From: Stenotrophomonas oahuensis
GTDB lineage: Bacteria; Pseudomonadota; Gammaproteobacteria; Xanthomonadales; Xanthomonadaceae
Length of the DNA stretch: 64,000 nucleotides
Direction: 5' to 3'
Assembly (NCBI RefSeq): GCF_031834595.1
Contig: NZ_CP115541.1
Span: 2,102,501-2,166,500, forward strand
Made by a program: the position numbers and the translations under genes. Positions 19,149-27,916 of the stretch are shown here, in pieces (within the stretch, counting starts at the first letter, position 1; each line of letters starts with the position of its first letter). Under the pieces are notes generated by a model. That model saw only the letters and a list, made by a program, of their open reading frames with translations. It was not told where the DNA came from and did no database searches.

Positions 19149-20024
19149 ATGGCCCAGCACAGTCCCGACGCCAACGTGTACTTCGTACCCACGCACAGCA
19201 AGTGGCCCTTCATCGGCTCCATCGCGATGATGGTGACCATGGTCGGCGTGGCCAGCTGGCTCAACGACGCCGGCTGGGGCAAGTGGACCTTCTACGTCGG
19301 CCTGGCGATGCTGGTACTGACCCTGTTCTGGTGGTTCAGCGACGTCGTGCGCGAATCCCAGGCCGGGCACTACAACCGCCAGGTGGACGGCTCGTTCCGC
19401 ATGGGCATGGTGTGGTTCATCTTCTCCGAAGTGATGTTCTTCGGTGCCTTCTTCGGCGCGCTGTTCTACACCCGCACCCTCGGCCTGGCCTGGCTGGGCG
19501 GCGAGGGCGACGGGGTGATGACCAACGAACTGCTCTGGGACGGTTACTCGGCCGCGTGGCCGACCAACGGCCCGGCCGGCATCGGCGGCCACTTCCAGAC
19601 CATTCCGGCCTGGGGTCTGCCGCTGATCAACACGCTGATCCTGCTCACCTCCGGTGTGACCCTCACCATCGCCCACCATGCGCTCAAGGCCGGCCATCGC
19701 CGCCAGCTGCTGGTGTGGCTGGGCATCACCGTCGCCTTGGGTCTGTTCTTCCTGACCCTGCAGGCCGAGGAGTACATCCACGCCTACAAGGAGCTCAACC
19801 TGACCCTGGGTTCGGGCATCTATGGGTCGACCTTCTTCATGCTCACCGGCTTCCACGGCGCGCACGTGCTGCTGGGTACCATCATGCTGGCGGTGATGTG
19901 GCTGCGCGCGGCCAAGGGCCATTTCACCCGCGACAATCATTTCGGCTTCGAAGCCGCCGCGTGGTACTGGCACTTCGTCGACGTGGTCTGGCTGATGCTG
20001 TTCCTGTTCGTCTACGTGCTGTAG
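19149..20024 (+). CDS. coxC: Cytochrome c oxidase subunit III
   Basis: A 291-residue, seven-helix subunit III. Typical motifs are PHSKWPFIGSIA-like entry, SDVVRESQAGHYN, MGMVWFIFSEVMFFGAFFGA and the end WYWHFVDVVWLMLFLFVYVL. The subunit stabilises the oxidase and its proton uptake. It lies 20 bp after ctaG and closes the coxBA-44aa-ctaG-coxC series. Confidence 0.95.
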   Translation: MAQHSPDANVYFVPTHSKWPFIGSIAMMVTMVGVASWLNDAGWGKWTFYVGLAMLVLTLFWWFSDVVRESQAGHYNRQVDGSFRMGMVWFIFSEVMFFGAFFGALFYTRTLGLAWLGGEGDGVMTNELLWDGYSAAWPTNGPAGIGGHFQTIPAWGLPLINTLILLTSGVTLTIAHHALKAGHRRQLLVWLGITVALGLFFLTLQAEEYIHAYKELNLTLGSGIYGSTFFMLTGFHGAHVLLGTIMLAVMWLRAAKGHFTRDNHFGFEAAAWYWHFVDVVWLMLFLFVYVL

Positions 20025-20040
20025 CGCAGGTGCGGAAGGA

Positions 20041-20259
20041 TCAGCCGCCGATCCCGTGCGGCTTGATCCAGCCGGTGTAGATGCCGATCGCCACCAGTGC
20101 GATCAGCGCCACCGACAGCGCAATGCGGCGGGTGAGTGCATTGACGGTGCGCTTGGTCTGGCCCCGGTCCACCAGCAGGTAGTACAGCCCTGCGCCCAGA
20201 TTCCAGACGATGACGATCAGAAACGCGATTACCAGCAGGGTCTTCAACGAATCATTCAT
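20041..20259 (-). CDS. DUF2909-like twin transmembrane protein
   Basis: A 72-residue protein with two transmembrane helices (about 6-30 and 44-66) separated by a basic loop (DRGQTKRTVNALTRR). It resembles the DUF2909 family commonly found opposite SURF1 genes in oxidase clusters. The function is unknown; the location suggests oxidase biogenesis. It lies on the opposite strand, tail to tail with coxC and head to head with the SURF1 gene. Confidence 0.82.
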   Translation of the reverse strand: MNDSLKTLLVIAFLIVIVWNLGAGLYYLLVDRGQTKRTVNALTRRIALSVALIALVAIGIYTGWIKPHGIGG

Positions 20260-20316
20260 GCGCGGCTCGAGGGCAGGGCGGGTTGACGTAGTTCACCGCG
20301 TTTGCGCCCGATTGTC

Positions 20317-21030
20317 ATGATGCGCCAGCACACGCGCCTGATCGGCTGGGTGGCTGCCGTAGGGGTGATGGCGGTGTTCTGCCTGCTCGGCCGCTGGCAG
20401 CTGCAGCGGATGGAGCAGAAGCAGGCGCTGCTGGATCAGGAAGTCCCCGCCCGAGCACAGACGCTGGCGTTGGGACCCGCCTTGGTCGCGCCGCCGCAGC
20501 TGCGCTGGGTGGAGGACCATGGGCAATTCCTGGCCGGAACCGTGTTGCTGGACAACCAGATGCGGGAAGGCCGCGCCGGGCTGAAGGTGTATCAGCCGTT
20601 CCGCAGTGACAGCGGTGCGGTGGTGCTGGTGGATCTGGGCTGGTTGCCGATGCCGGCGGACCGTACGTTGCCGGTGATTGCCCCGCGCGAGGGACCGGCT
20701 CAGCTGGCTGGGCTGCTGGCTCCGCCGCCTGCGCCGGGGCTGGCGGTGGGTCCGGCGATGACTGCTGCCAAGCAGCCGGGGGTCTGGCTGGCCAGCCGGA
20801 TGCCGCCGCAGGAGGTGGCGGCGGTGCTGAAGCTGCCGGGCGCGCTGCCTTATTCGGTGTTGCGGCTGGACCCGGCCTTGCCGGGTGGGTATGTCCGTGA
20901 CCTGGAGCTGCTGCCCAACACCATGCCGCCAAGTCGGCACCTCGGGTATGCCGTGCAGTGGTTCGGGCTGGCGTTGACCGTGCTGGTGGTCGCGCTTGTG
21001 CTCGAGTGGCGTCGCCGCAAGCCCCCGTAG
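20317..21030 (+). CDS. SURF1 family cytochrome oxidase biogenesis protein
   Basis: A 237-residue inner membrane protein with one helix at each end (about 8-26 and 210-230). The motif LGRWQLQRMEQK follows the first helix and YAVQWFGLALTVLVV lies in the last, as expected for SURF1/Shy1. It aids insertion of haem a in subunit I. Two ATGs (20317, 20320) are possible; a TTG at 20302 is less likely. The stop codon TAG at 21028-21030 is part of the GTAG of a REP element, so the present C-terminus was set by, or shortened by, the repeat. Confidence 0.9.
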   Translation: MMRQHTRLIGWVAAVGVMAVFCLLGRWQLQRMEQKQALLDQEVPARAQTLALGPALVAPPQLRWVEDHGQFLAGTVLLDNQMREGRAGLKVYQPFRSDSGAVVLVDLGWLPMPADRTLPVIAPREGPAQLAGLLAPPPAPGLAVGPAMTAAKQPGVWLASRMPPQEVAAVLKLPGALPYSVLRLDPALPGGYVRDLELLPNTMPPSRHLGYAVQWFGLALTVLVVALVLEWRRRKPP

Positions 21031-21049
21031 AGCCGGGCTTGCCCGGCTG
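21027..21049 (+). repeat. GTAG-type REP overlapping the SURF1 stop codon
   Basis: GTAGAGCCGGGCTTGCCCGG; the TAG is the in-frame stop of the SURF1 gene. Confidence 0.85.
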
Positions 21050-21112
21050 GCTCTTCGCGACCACCCCCGCCCCCCCCCTCCCATCCCCCCTCAACATGCG
21101 AAAATCCCGCCC

Positions 21113-21688
21113 ATGAACGCCATCACCCCGGAACAGCTCAAAGCCCGCAACCGCGGCCGCTGGACCCTGGTCGCCCTGTTCGGCCTGTTCTTCGGGGCCA
21201 TGGCGCTGGCCGGGCTGCTGCGCTTCTCCGGCTGGCAGCCCACCGCCCACCGCAACACCGGGCAGATGATCGAACCGCACCTGGACGTACGCGCGCTGCC
21301 GCCCACCCTCGCCAGCGGCCAGCCCTACCCGTGGAAGTCCGATTCCCAGGTCTGGCGCATCCTCGTCGCCCCGTCACTTGGCTGCGCCGCCGAGTGCGTC
21401 ACTTTGTCGCAGGACTTGGCCAAGGTGTGGCAGCTGTTCGGGCATAGGGCCGATAATGTCGAGATCCTGTGGCTGGGTACGCCGCCGGCCGAGGTCCAGG
21501 GCCTGCCCGCCCTGCGCGCGCTGCAGCCCCAGCCGGAGCTGCGCGCCGTGTTGCCGGGTGTGGACGATGCCGCCGGCACGCCTGTGTATGTGGTCGACCC
21601 GAACGGGTTCGTGCTCATGCGGTATGCGCCGGGATTCGAACTGGCCGGTCTGCGCAAGGACATGGCCACGCTGTTGAAACTGAAGTGA
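21113..21688 (+). CDS. Sco-like membrane protein of the oxidase cluster
   Basis: A 191-residue protein with one N-terminal helix (about 17-40) and a periplasmic domain. The segment GCAAECV contains a CxxxC pair (CAAEC), as in Sco copper chaperones, within a thioredoxin-like order: VAPSLGCAAEC, then VEILWLG, then GTPVYVVDPNGFVLMRYAPG. The distal His of true Sco proteins is not evident. I infer a role in copper delivery or redox maintenance for oxidase assembly; the position between SURF1 and ctaA supports it. It is followed by ctaA after 10 bp. Confidence 0.75.
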   Translation: MNAITPEQLKARNRGRWTLVALFGLFFGAMALAGLLRFSGWQPTAHRNTGQMIEPHLDVRALPPTLASGQPYPWKSDSQVWRILVAPSLGCAAECVTLSQDLAKVWQLFGHRADNVEILWLGTPPAEVQGLPALRALQPQPELRAVLPGVDDAAGTPVYVVDPNGFVLMRYAPGFELAGLRKDMATLLKLK

Positions 21689-21698
21689 GTTCCGTTTG

Positions 21699-22919
21699 AT
21701 GAACCCCACCGCGCGCCCGGCGCTGCACCGTAATTTCCACCGTCTGGCGTGGTTCGCCCTGATCATGACGGCCAGCACCATCATGTTCGGCTCCTTCGTG
21801 CGCCTGTCTGATGCCGGCTTGAGCTGCCCGGACTGGCCGACCTGCTATGGCCGCGCCACCTGGCCGCAGCATGCCGCTGAAGTGGCCGACCACGCCGCCA
21901 CCCAGATCCGCCCGCTGGAAACCCACAAGGCCTGGCGCGAGCAGGTGCACCGTTTCCTGGCCGGCGCGCTGGGTATCGAGATCCTCACCCTGGCGCTGCT
22001 CGCCACCCGCCGCCGTCGCTGGGGCAGTACCGCCGTGGTCACCGCCTGCGTGCTGGTGGCGGCCGGCATTCCGCTGTACATGATGGGTCACCACGTGCCC
22101 GCCAGCATCATCGCCGTGCTTGGCGAGGTGATCCTGCTGATCGCCGCGCTGCGCTGGAACAACATCGACCTCTCACGCGCGGCCCTGCTCACGCTGGCGG
22201 TGGTGATCTTCCAGGCCCTGCTGGGCATGTGGACGGTCACCCTGCTGCTCAAACCGATCGTGGTCATGGGCCATCTGCTCGGCGGCATGCTGATGTTCGG
22301 GCTGCTGGTGTGGATGGCATGGCGTGCCACGCACATGCCGATCACCCTGGTTGAAGCGCCCACATTGAAGAACCTGTTGCGCGTCGGCGTAGCCGTGCTG
22401 GTGGTGCAGATTGCGCTGGGCGGCTGGGTCAGCGCCAACTACGCCGCGCTCGCCTGCGGCGGCGGCAGCGCCTCGCTGGACAACTTCCCGCGCTGCGTCA
22501 GCCAGTGGTGGCCGCCGCACAACTTCCAGGAAGGCTTCACCCTGTGGCGCGGCATCGGTGTGGATTACGAAGGGGGCGTCCTCGACGGAGCCTCGCGTAT
22601 CGCCATCCAGATGGCGCATCGCATGTTCGCGGTGATCGTCGCCGTGTACTTACTGTGGCTCTCGTTCCGCCTGTTCCGCCTGCCGAGCATGCGTGGCTGG
22701 GCGACGGCCCTGGGTGTGCTGGTCGTCCTGCAGATCACCCTGGGCATCCTGAACGTGAAGCTGGCGCTGCCGCTGGAAGTGGCTGTCGCGCACAGCGGTG
22801 GCGCGGTGGCGTTGCTGTTCGTGCTGGTCACCCTGTTGGCGCGGATGCGTGCGCCGGACGCAGAAGGCGGCCGACCAACGGTCGGCGCTACCGAAACTGC
22901 GGCGGGTACTTCGCCATGA
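21699..22919 (+). CDS. ctaA: Haem A synthase (COX15/CtaA)
   Basis: A 406-residue polytopic membrane enzyme that converts haem O to haem A. The motif [21 protein letters not shown] is diagnostic, with later segments [30 protein letters not shown] and the [15 protein letters not shown] haem-ligand helix. The ATG at 21699 is preferred over TTG at 21696. The last residues (about 390-398) are encoded by a REP (22868-22892), so the C-terminal tail GRPTVGATE is repeat-derived. The 3' end overlaps ctaB by 4 nt. Confidence 0.94.
   Translation: MNPTARPALHRNFHRLAWFALIMTASTIMFGSFVRLSDAGLSCPDWPTCYGRATWPQHAAEVADHAATQIRPLETHKAWREQVHRFLAGALGIEILTLALLATRRRRWGSTAVVTACVLVAAGIPLYMMGHHVPASIIAVLGEVILLIAALRWNNIDLSRAALLTLAVVIFQALLGMWTVTLLLKPIVVMGHLLGGMLMFGLLVWMAWRATHMPITLVEAPTLKNLLRVGVAVLVVQIALGGWVSANYAALACGGGSASLDNFPRCVSQWWPPHNFQEGFTLWRGIGVDYEGGVLDGASRIAIQMAHRMFAVIVAVYLLWLSFRLFRLPSMRGWATALGVLVVLQITLGILNVKLALPLEVAVAHSGGAVALLFVLVTLLARMRAPDAEGGRPTVGATETAAGTSP
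22868..22892 (-). repeat. GTAG-type REP inside the 3' end of ctaA
   Basis: GGTAGCGCCGACCGTTGGTC on the minus strand and its complement. It lies in frame in the ctaA coding sequence, 24 bp before the ctaB start. Confidence 0.85.
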
Positions 22920-23803
22920 GCATCAGGCAGTACTGGGATCTCACCAAGCCCAAAGTCGTCGCCCTGATCGTGTTCACCGCACTGGTGGGCATGTTCCTCG
23001 CCATTCCCGGTCTGCCGACCGCGCAGCAGGCGCTGACCGGCGCGCTGGGCTTCCTGGGCATCTGGCTGGCCGCTTCCGCCGCCGCGGCCATCAACCAGCT
23101 GCTGGACGCGCAGATCGACGCGCAGATGGCGCGCACCTCGTGGCGCCCGCTGGTGGTGGGCAAGGTCAAGCCGTGGCAGGTGCTGGTGTTCGCCAGCGTG
23201 CTGATCGTACTGTCGATGACCATCCTGGTGATGTGGGTGAACGTCATCACCGCCGTGCTGACTTTCGCCTCGCTGATCGGCTACGCGGTGATCTACACCG
23301 TGTACCTCAAGCGTGCCACCTCGCAGAACATCGTCATCGGCGGACTCGCCGGGGCTACCCCGCCGATGCTCGGCTGGGCGGCCATCACCGGCATGCAGGG
23401 CCCGATGGACTGGGTGTATGCCTCGCTGCTGGTGCTGATCATCTTCATCTGGACCCCGCCGCATTTCTGGGCATTGGCCATCTTCCGCCGCGAAGACTAT
23501 GCGAAGGCCAAGATCCCGATGCTGCCGGTCACTCACGGCGTGGCGTACACCCGCAAGTCGATCCTGGTGTATTCGATCGCGTTGGCGATTGTCGCCATCC
23601 TGCCGGTCGTCGTCGGCATGAGCGGGCTGTTCTACCTCGGCGGCGCGGTGGTGTTGAACGCCGTGTTCGTCTGGTACGCCTGGCGCATGCTCAACCCGCC
23701 GGACGAGCTGTTCTCGATGAAGATGTTCGGCTATTCCATCGTCTACCTGATGGCGCTGTTCGCCTTCCTGATGGTCGACCACTGGATGCTGCCCTGGTTG
23801 TAA
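22916..23803 (+). CDS. ctaB: Protohaem IX farnesyltransferase (haem O synthase)
   Basis: A 295-residue UbiA-family prenyltransferase with about nine helices. It farnesylates haem B to haem O, the substrate of CtaA. The first prenyl-diphosphate site reads [20 protein letters not shown] and the second region [28 protein letters not shown], as in CyoE/CtaB. The ATG overlaps the ctaA stop (ATGA), indicating coupled translation, but the ribosome site lies in REP-derived sequence. Confidence 0.95.
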   Translation: MSIRQYWDLTKPKVVALIVFTALVGMFLAIPGLPTAQQALTGALGFLGIWLAASAAAAINQLLDAQIDAQMARTSWRPLVVGKVKPWQVLVFASVLIVLSMTILVMWVNVITAVLTFASLIGYAVIYTVYLKRATSQNIVIGGLAGATPPMLGWAAITGMQGPMDWVYASLLVLIIFIWTPPHFWALAIFRREDYAKAKIPMLPVTHGVAYTRKSILVYSIALAIVAILPVVVGMSGLFYLGGAVVLNAVFVWYAWRMLNPPDELFSMKMFGYSIVYLMALFAFLMVDHWMLPWL

Positions 23804-23902
23804 GGGCACGCGCGTACGCGATGCGCGCTGTGCACGTGATCTTCGGGACGTGCATGGTGCTCCCGACGTTCGGGATCTTCGGGGCGTGCGGTGGTGGGCG
23901 TT

Positions 23903-24047
23903 GGTAGGGTCGCACGACAGTCGACCGCCGATGACGGCACATCGCCCGGTGGGGCATGACCGCGGAACGGAGGCATTTGCCCGATGGGGTCCATGCGCCA
24001 GCGTGCCGATCACCGTTATCGGCAGGCGTCTATCGACCGCCTCTACC
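23903..24047 (+). repeat. 145-bp palindromic element, copy A
   Basis: An element bounded by GGTAGGGTCGCACGACAGTC and, at the other end, ATCGGCAGGCGTC...GACCGCCTCTACC. The ends form an imperfect inverted repeat of about 35 bp (GGTAG..CCGCCGAT against ATCGGCAGGCG..CTACC). The length is exactly 145 bp, as for copies at 25202 and 27772. It occupies most of the 23804-24355 gap; the rest of that gap holds no gene that I can support. Confidence 0.85.
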
Positions 24048-24355
24048 AGTGCCATCATTGCGGCGTGCATCCATGCCCGTGCCACGCCGCGGCTGTGCCG
24101 TGGTGATGCGGCCGCGCATATGCAATGCGATTACGACACGAATCCCAGATCCTGCGCCAGCACGGCCGATCGCACAACGAGCACCGGGCGTCATCCTCTG
24201 TCGCATTGAACCCATCTACGCGTAGGAAACATCCGCGACCGACCCCAAGAGTCGAAAGTCGTCGCATCAGCTGTACGCATTTCCAACTTCCGTCGACGTC
24301 CAGACCCTAGAATCGAATCCGCGAAATCCTTCTCGCGCTATCGAATGGACTCCTC

Positions 24356-25096
24356 ATGAATTCGCTGAAACTCCCCCTTCTGATTGCCGGCTGCCTGCTC
24401 AGTGCTTCGATTCACGCCGCTCAGGATGACGTTGATGACGTAGGAAAATGGCTCAACGAGCGCACCATGCAGGCAGCGCGAGAAGACAGTGCCCCAGGTC
24501 CGGCCAGTGCCGAGCGCGAAGGTACTTACCGCGTGATTCCATTGGCCGAACTGGAAGCGCCGGAGGAAGTCAAACAGGGTTTCCGCGACGAGATCGCGCA
24601 GAGCAAGGTGAAGGTGAAGCGCGCCTCCGTTGGCGAAATTCCATCAGTCGCCGAGATGACCGCGTCGCTGCCCAAGGTCGTGCTCGCAAGCGAAGCGCTG
24701 CGCAGCCGATTGCGCTCACCGCCGACCGACCTTCAAGCCACCCTTCTAGGAACTGCCGAGCTGATCGGCATGGAGCCGAGTGGTGCACTGGATGGTGTTC
24801 TGCACACGGGCCTGACGCGGTTCTATCGGCTGGAGGACATCGGCATTGTGGAATTCAATGAAAACCACTTCCGAGCGCCAGGTTCCACCATCACGGTGAT
24901 TGCTGAAATGCAGAACCTCCGCGTCAATGGCGTGCCGGGGCGGTTGGACAGGATTGCCGATAGTCAGGGGCGTAGCCGCGCGACATTGAACTGGGCAGGA
25001 GAGAGCAAGCTCTATACCCTGATCGCAACGGGCGAAGGCGACGTGCAGCGCAAAGCCGAGGTGTTGCAGCAGATTGCGGCCGCCGTGAGGGATTGA
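24356..25096 (+). CDS. Secreted protein of unknown function
   Basis: A 246-residue protein I do not recognise. It has a signal peptide (MNSLKLPLLIAGCLLSASIHA) and a mature part that begins acidic (AQDDVDDVGKWLNERT). No cysteines remain in the mature part and no enzyme motif is visible. Its base composition looks less GC-rich than its neighbours, and it is enclosed by two same-orientation copies of the 145-bp element (ends at 24047 and 25202), which suggests an acquired gene. GACTCCTC precedes the ATG and is a poor ribosome site. A TAGAAT box at 24309-24314 may be the -10 element. Confidence 0.7.
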   Translation: MNSLKLPLLIAGCLLSASIHAAQDDVDDVGKWLNERTMQAAREDSAPGPASAEREGTYRVIPLAELEAPEEVKQGFRDEIAQSKVKVKRASVGEIPSVAEMTASLPKVVLASEALRSRLRSPPTDLQATLLGTAELIGMEPSGALDGVLHTGLTRFYRLEDIGIVEFNENHFRAPGSTITVIAEMQNLRVNGVPGRLDRIADSQGRSRATLNWAGESKLYTLIATGEGDVQRKAEVLQQIAAAVRD

Positions 25097-25138
25097 TGTA
25101 GTACGCATGGCAGCTCGTTGCGCACCAGGAATTCATTG

Positions 25139-25346
25139 CCTGGGCGCGTTGCGACGCGTTCATCAATGCGGTGCTTCAGTGTTATGGCGGCGCGGGTCGC
25201 CGGTAGGGTCGCACGACAGTCGACCGCCGATAGCGGTACATCGCCCGGTAGAGCATGACCGTTGAACGGAGGCGTTAGCCCGGCGGGGTCCATGCGTCAA
25301 AGCACCGACCAGCGTTATCGGCAGGCGTCTTGCGACCGCCTCTACC
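25139..25346 (+). repeat. 145-bp palindromic element, copy B, with leader
   Basis: The body is 25202-25346 with the same ends as copies A and C. It is preceded by a leader (about 25139-25201) similar to the one before copy C, sharing GCGACGCGTTCATC and GGCGCGGGTCGCC. Its last 8 bases, CCTCTACC, are the target duplicated by the IS256-family insertion that begins at 25347. Confidence 0.85.
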
Positions 25347-26717
25347 GAGAGTGTCCGTATTTTTGTGTTCGGGCGACGTGGGCTGCCCTGTGACAGCCCG
25401 GCTTCTTAGTACGGGCTCCGGATAAATCGGTCCCCGTAAAGTACGGCAAATTGGTTCATCGCGTTCTTCCAGCCGTGGCTGGTGCCTCCCCAGTTGGCCG
25501 TGATGTTGCGCAGCCCCAGCCAGATCAGCTTGATCGCCGCCTCGTCAGTTGGAAAATGCCCTCGGGTTTTGATGACCTTCCGCAGCTGCGCATTAACGCT
25601 CTCGATGGCGTTGGTGGTGTAGATGACACGACGGATCTCAGGTGGAAACGCGAAGAAGGGTATGACGCGGTCCCATGACCGTCGCCATGCCTGGGGCGCC
25701 GAGGGGTAGCGTTTGCCCAGCGGCGAGGCCTCCAGCGCTTCCAGGGCCTGTTCGGCGGACTCTGCATTGATGGCCTGGTAGATGGGCTTCAGCTCGGCTG
25801 CGAGAGCCCTTCGATCCTTCCAGCCGGCGTAGTCCAAGCTGTTGCGGATGAGATGCACGATGCAGGTCTGGAGAGTGGTCGCTGGGTAGACCGCCGCCAG
25901 CGCCTCGGGCATGCCTTTAAGGCCATCGGTCACCGCTATCAGTACGTCCTCCACGCCGCGCGTCTTGAGGTCGTTGAAGACCTTCATCCAGAACTTGGCC
26001 CCTTCTGTGTTCTCGATCCAGATGCCCAGGATGTCGCGACTTCCATCAGGTAGAACGCCTAATGCCAGATAGATCGCTTTGTTGCGCACTACGCCCTCGT
26101 CACGCACCTTGACGCGCAGGGCATCAAAGAACACCACCGGATACATCAGCTCCAGCGGACGCGTCTGCCACGCCGAAATCTCTTCCAGAACCTCGTCGGT
26201 CACCGAGCTGATGAAGTCCGCCGACACGTCTGTTCCATACTGTTCAGACAGAAACGCGCGGATGTCGCGGACGCTCATTCCGCGCGCGTACATCGCGACG
26301 ATCTTGTCGTCAAAACCAGTGAAACGCCGCTCGTGCTTGGGAATCAGGATGGGCTGGAAGCTGCCATCCCGGTCCCGGGGAACGTCCAGTCGCAGGGGGC
26401 CATCCTCAGTCAGAACGGTTTTGCTGGACGTTCCATTTCGCTGATTGCCGGTCGATTCCGGTCGCTCGCTTCCGGGTGGGTACCCCAGGTGATGGCCCAG
26501 CTCGCCCTTCAGTGCCCGCTCAATCAAGGCCTTTTTCAGGGCTGTGGTGATGTCCAGGATCTCGCCCGCGGTCGTCGCTCCGTTGGCAAGCTGCTCAACG
26601 AGCTCGGCAGGCAGGGTAGGCAGCTGACGGGCAGCGGCCTTGGCGGTCATTTTCTTGGGTGGCATACATGATCCTTTTCAACATGTTATGCCCGAACACA
26701 AAATTCCTGACAGTCCC
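25347..26717 (-). mobile_element. IS256-family insertion sequence
   Basis: A complete 1371-bp insertion sequence. Terminal inverted repeats of 28 bp match at about 23 positions: GAGAGTGTCCGTATTTTTGT at the left and GGGACTGTCAGGAATTTTGT read inward from the right, both continuing GTTCGGGC. An 8-bp direct repeat CCTCTACC flanks it (25339-25346 and 26718-26725), as expected for IS256-type target duplication. It carries one intact transposase gene. The intact ends and perfect duplication point to a recent insertion. Confidence 0.93.
25406..26665 (-). CDS. IS256-family transposase
   Basis: A 419-residue DDE transposase of the IS256 (mutator-like) family. The family order is visible: an N-terminal GTSSKTVLTEDGPLRLDVPRDRDGSF region, the YARGMSVRDI motif, the first catalytic Asp in VVFFDALRVKVRD, a second in AVTDGLKGMPEAL, CIVHLIRNSL, and the catalytic Glu in YTTNAIESVNAQLRK. 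The frame is uninterrupted, so the element may be active. It is transcribed opposite to the flanking genes. Confidence 0.95.
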   Translation of the reverse strand: MPPKKMTAKAAARQLPTLPAELVEQLANGATTAGEILDITTALKKALIERALKGELGHHLGYPPGSERPESTGNQRNGTSSKTVLTEDGPLRLDVPRDRDGSFQPILIPKHERRFTGFDDKIVAMYARGMSVRDIRAFLSEQYGTDVSADFISSVTDEVLEEISAWQTRPLELMYPVVFFDALRVKVRDEGVVRNKAIYLALGVLPDGSRDILGIWIENTEGAKFWMKVFNDLKTRGVEDVLIAVTDGLKGMPEALAAVYPATTLQTCIVHLIRNSLDYAGWKDRRALAAELKPIYQAINAESAEQALEALEASPLGKRYPSAPQAWRRSWDRVIPFFAFPPEIRRVIYTTNAIESVNAQLRKVIKTRGHFPTDEAAIKLIWLGLRNITANWGGTSHGWKNAMNQFAVLYGDRFIRSPY

Positions 26718-26820
26718 CCTCTACCAGTACCTCCATTGCCGCATGCATCTGTGCATCCTTGCCCCTTGCATCCTTTCCGATCGTCACCATTGCTGTTCTG
26801 ACCGACCAAGGAATGACGGC

Positions 26821-27645
26821 ATGACCCATAGACGCTGGATCGCGGCACTCCTCCTCGCACTCGCTTCATCCCTTTCCCACGCCACCCCGCCGGATGTGTA
26901 CCAGGACATCGCCGAGCAGATCCGCACGCGCTCCGGTGACCATCGTCTGCTGGTGCTCGGCGAACTGCACGGCACCCGGGAGACGCCGCTGCTGGTGCAG
27001 GCACTGGTCGTCGGCTACGTCGACCAAGGCATCCCGTTGCAACTGGCCCTGGAACTTCCCGAGGCAGAAAACGCCGCACTCGCCACCTACATGGCGTCAA
27101 CCGGCGACGCCGCGGCCAACCAGGCCCTACGCACCTCTCCTTACTGGAACGTCAAAGACCACCTGCATGACGGCCGTCGCAGCCAGGACATGCTCGACCT
27201 GATCGAGGCCGCACGCGCGCTGCGTGCGCAGGGCAGGGACGTCTCGGTGGTCGGCTTCGATGCCAATCCCACCGGAGAGCGTGCCCCCGGGGCCCGCGAC
27301 GCCGACATGGCCAAGACCCTGCGTGCGGGATTCCAGGCGCTGCCGGCGAACGGCCGAATGATCGTGCTCACCGGCAACATGCACGGAAGTCGCGAGAGCT
27401 ACGGCTTGATCGACTACCCGCCGGCCACCGCGCTTCTGACGGACCTGCCGCTCTACAACGTCCGCATCGAGGCGCAGCGTGGTGAGTTCTGGGCCTGCAT
27501 GGGATACCGGAAGTGCGGTACGCGCAACCTGATCACCCGTGATGTCGGATCTCCGAGGGCCTACAACGATCCAGATCGTGATTACGACCTGTGGGTATTC
27601 CTGCCGCGCTTCACCGTGGCCCGGTTGTTGGATGCGGGCGACTGA
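26821..27645 (+). CDS. ChaN-like (TIKI superfamily) secreted protein
   Basis: A 274-residue protein with a signal peptide (MTHRRWIAALLLALASSLSHA). The mature part opens with LLVLGELHGTRETPLLVQAL and later has IVLTGNMHGSRES, the two His/Glu-containing motifs of the ChaN/EreA-like TIKI superfamily. ChaN itself is a haem-binding lipoprotein; others are hydrolases. There is no lipobox Cys here. The function is therefore only a family-level guess. AAGGA lies 8-9 nt before the ATG. The IS256 insertion ends about 100 bp upstream and may have displaced the original promoter. Confidence 0.75.
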   Translation: MTHRRWIAALLLALASSLSHATPPDVYQDIAEQIRTRSGDHRLLVLGELHGTRETPLLVQALVVGYVDQGIPLQLALELPEAENAALATYMASTGDAAANQALRTSPYWNVKDHLHDGRRSQDMLDLIEAARALRAQGRDVSVVGFDANPTGERAPGARDADMAKTLRAGFQALPANGRMIVLTGNMHGSRESYGLIDYPPATALLTDLPLYNVRIEAQRGEFWACMGYRKCGTRNLITRDVGSPRAYNDPDRDYDLWVFLPRFTVARLLDAGD

Positions 27646-27703
27646 CGACGCGTCGTGCGTTGGGGAACGACCACGCCATGCCCCGGCCATTCATTTCACG
27701 GGC

Positions 27704-27916
27704 GCATGGCGACGCGTTCATCGATATGGCATGTCGGGGTCATGGTGGCGCGGGTCGCCGGTTTGGTCACCGGTAGGGTCGCACGACAGTCGACCGCCGA
27801 TAACGGTTCAACGCCCGGTAGGGCATGACCGTTGAGCGCAGGCACGTGCCCGGTCGGGTCCATGCGCCAAAGCGCCGATCACCGTTATCGGCAGGCGTCT
27901 GTCGACCGCCTCTACC
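27704..27916 (+). repeat. 145-bp palindromic element, copy C, with leader
   Basis: The leader (about 27704-27771) contains GGCGACGCGTTCATCGAT and GGCGCGGGTCGCCGG. The body (27772-27916) has both terminal inverted repeats; the right end reads ATCGGCAGGCGTCTGTCGAC then CGCCTCTACC. Its final CTACC supplies, on the minus strand, the TAG stop codon of the transporter gene at 27912. Confidence 0.87.

Noticed and set aside
23903..27916. The 145-bp elements as integron attC sites bracketing gene cassettes
   Set aside because: The spacing and imperfect palindromes are suggestive, but the terminal GTTRRRY and RYYYAAC core boxes of attC are absent, no integrase is visible, and copies exist elsewhere in the opposite orientation.
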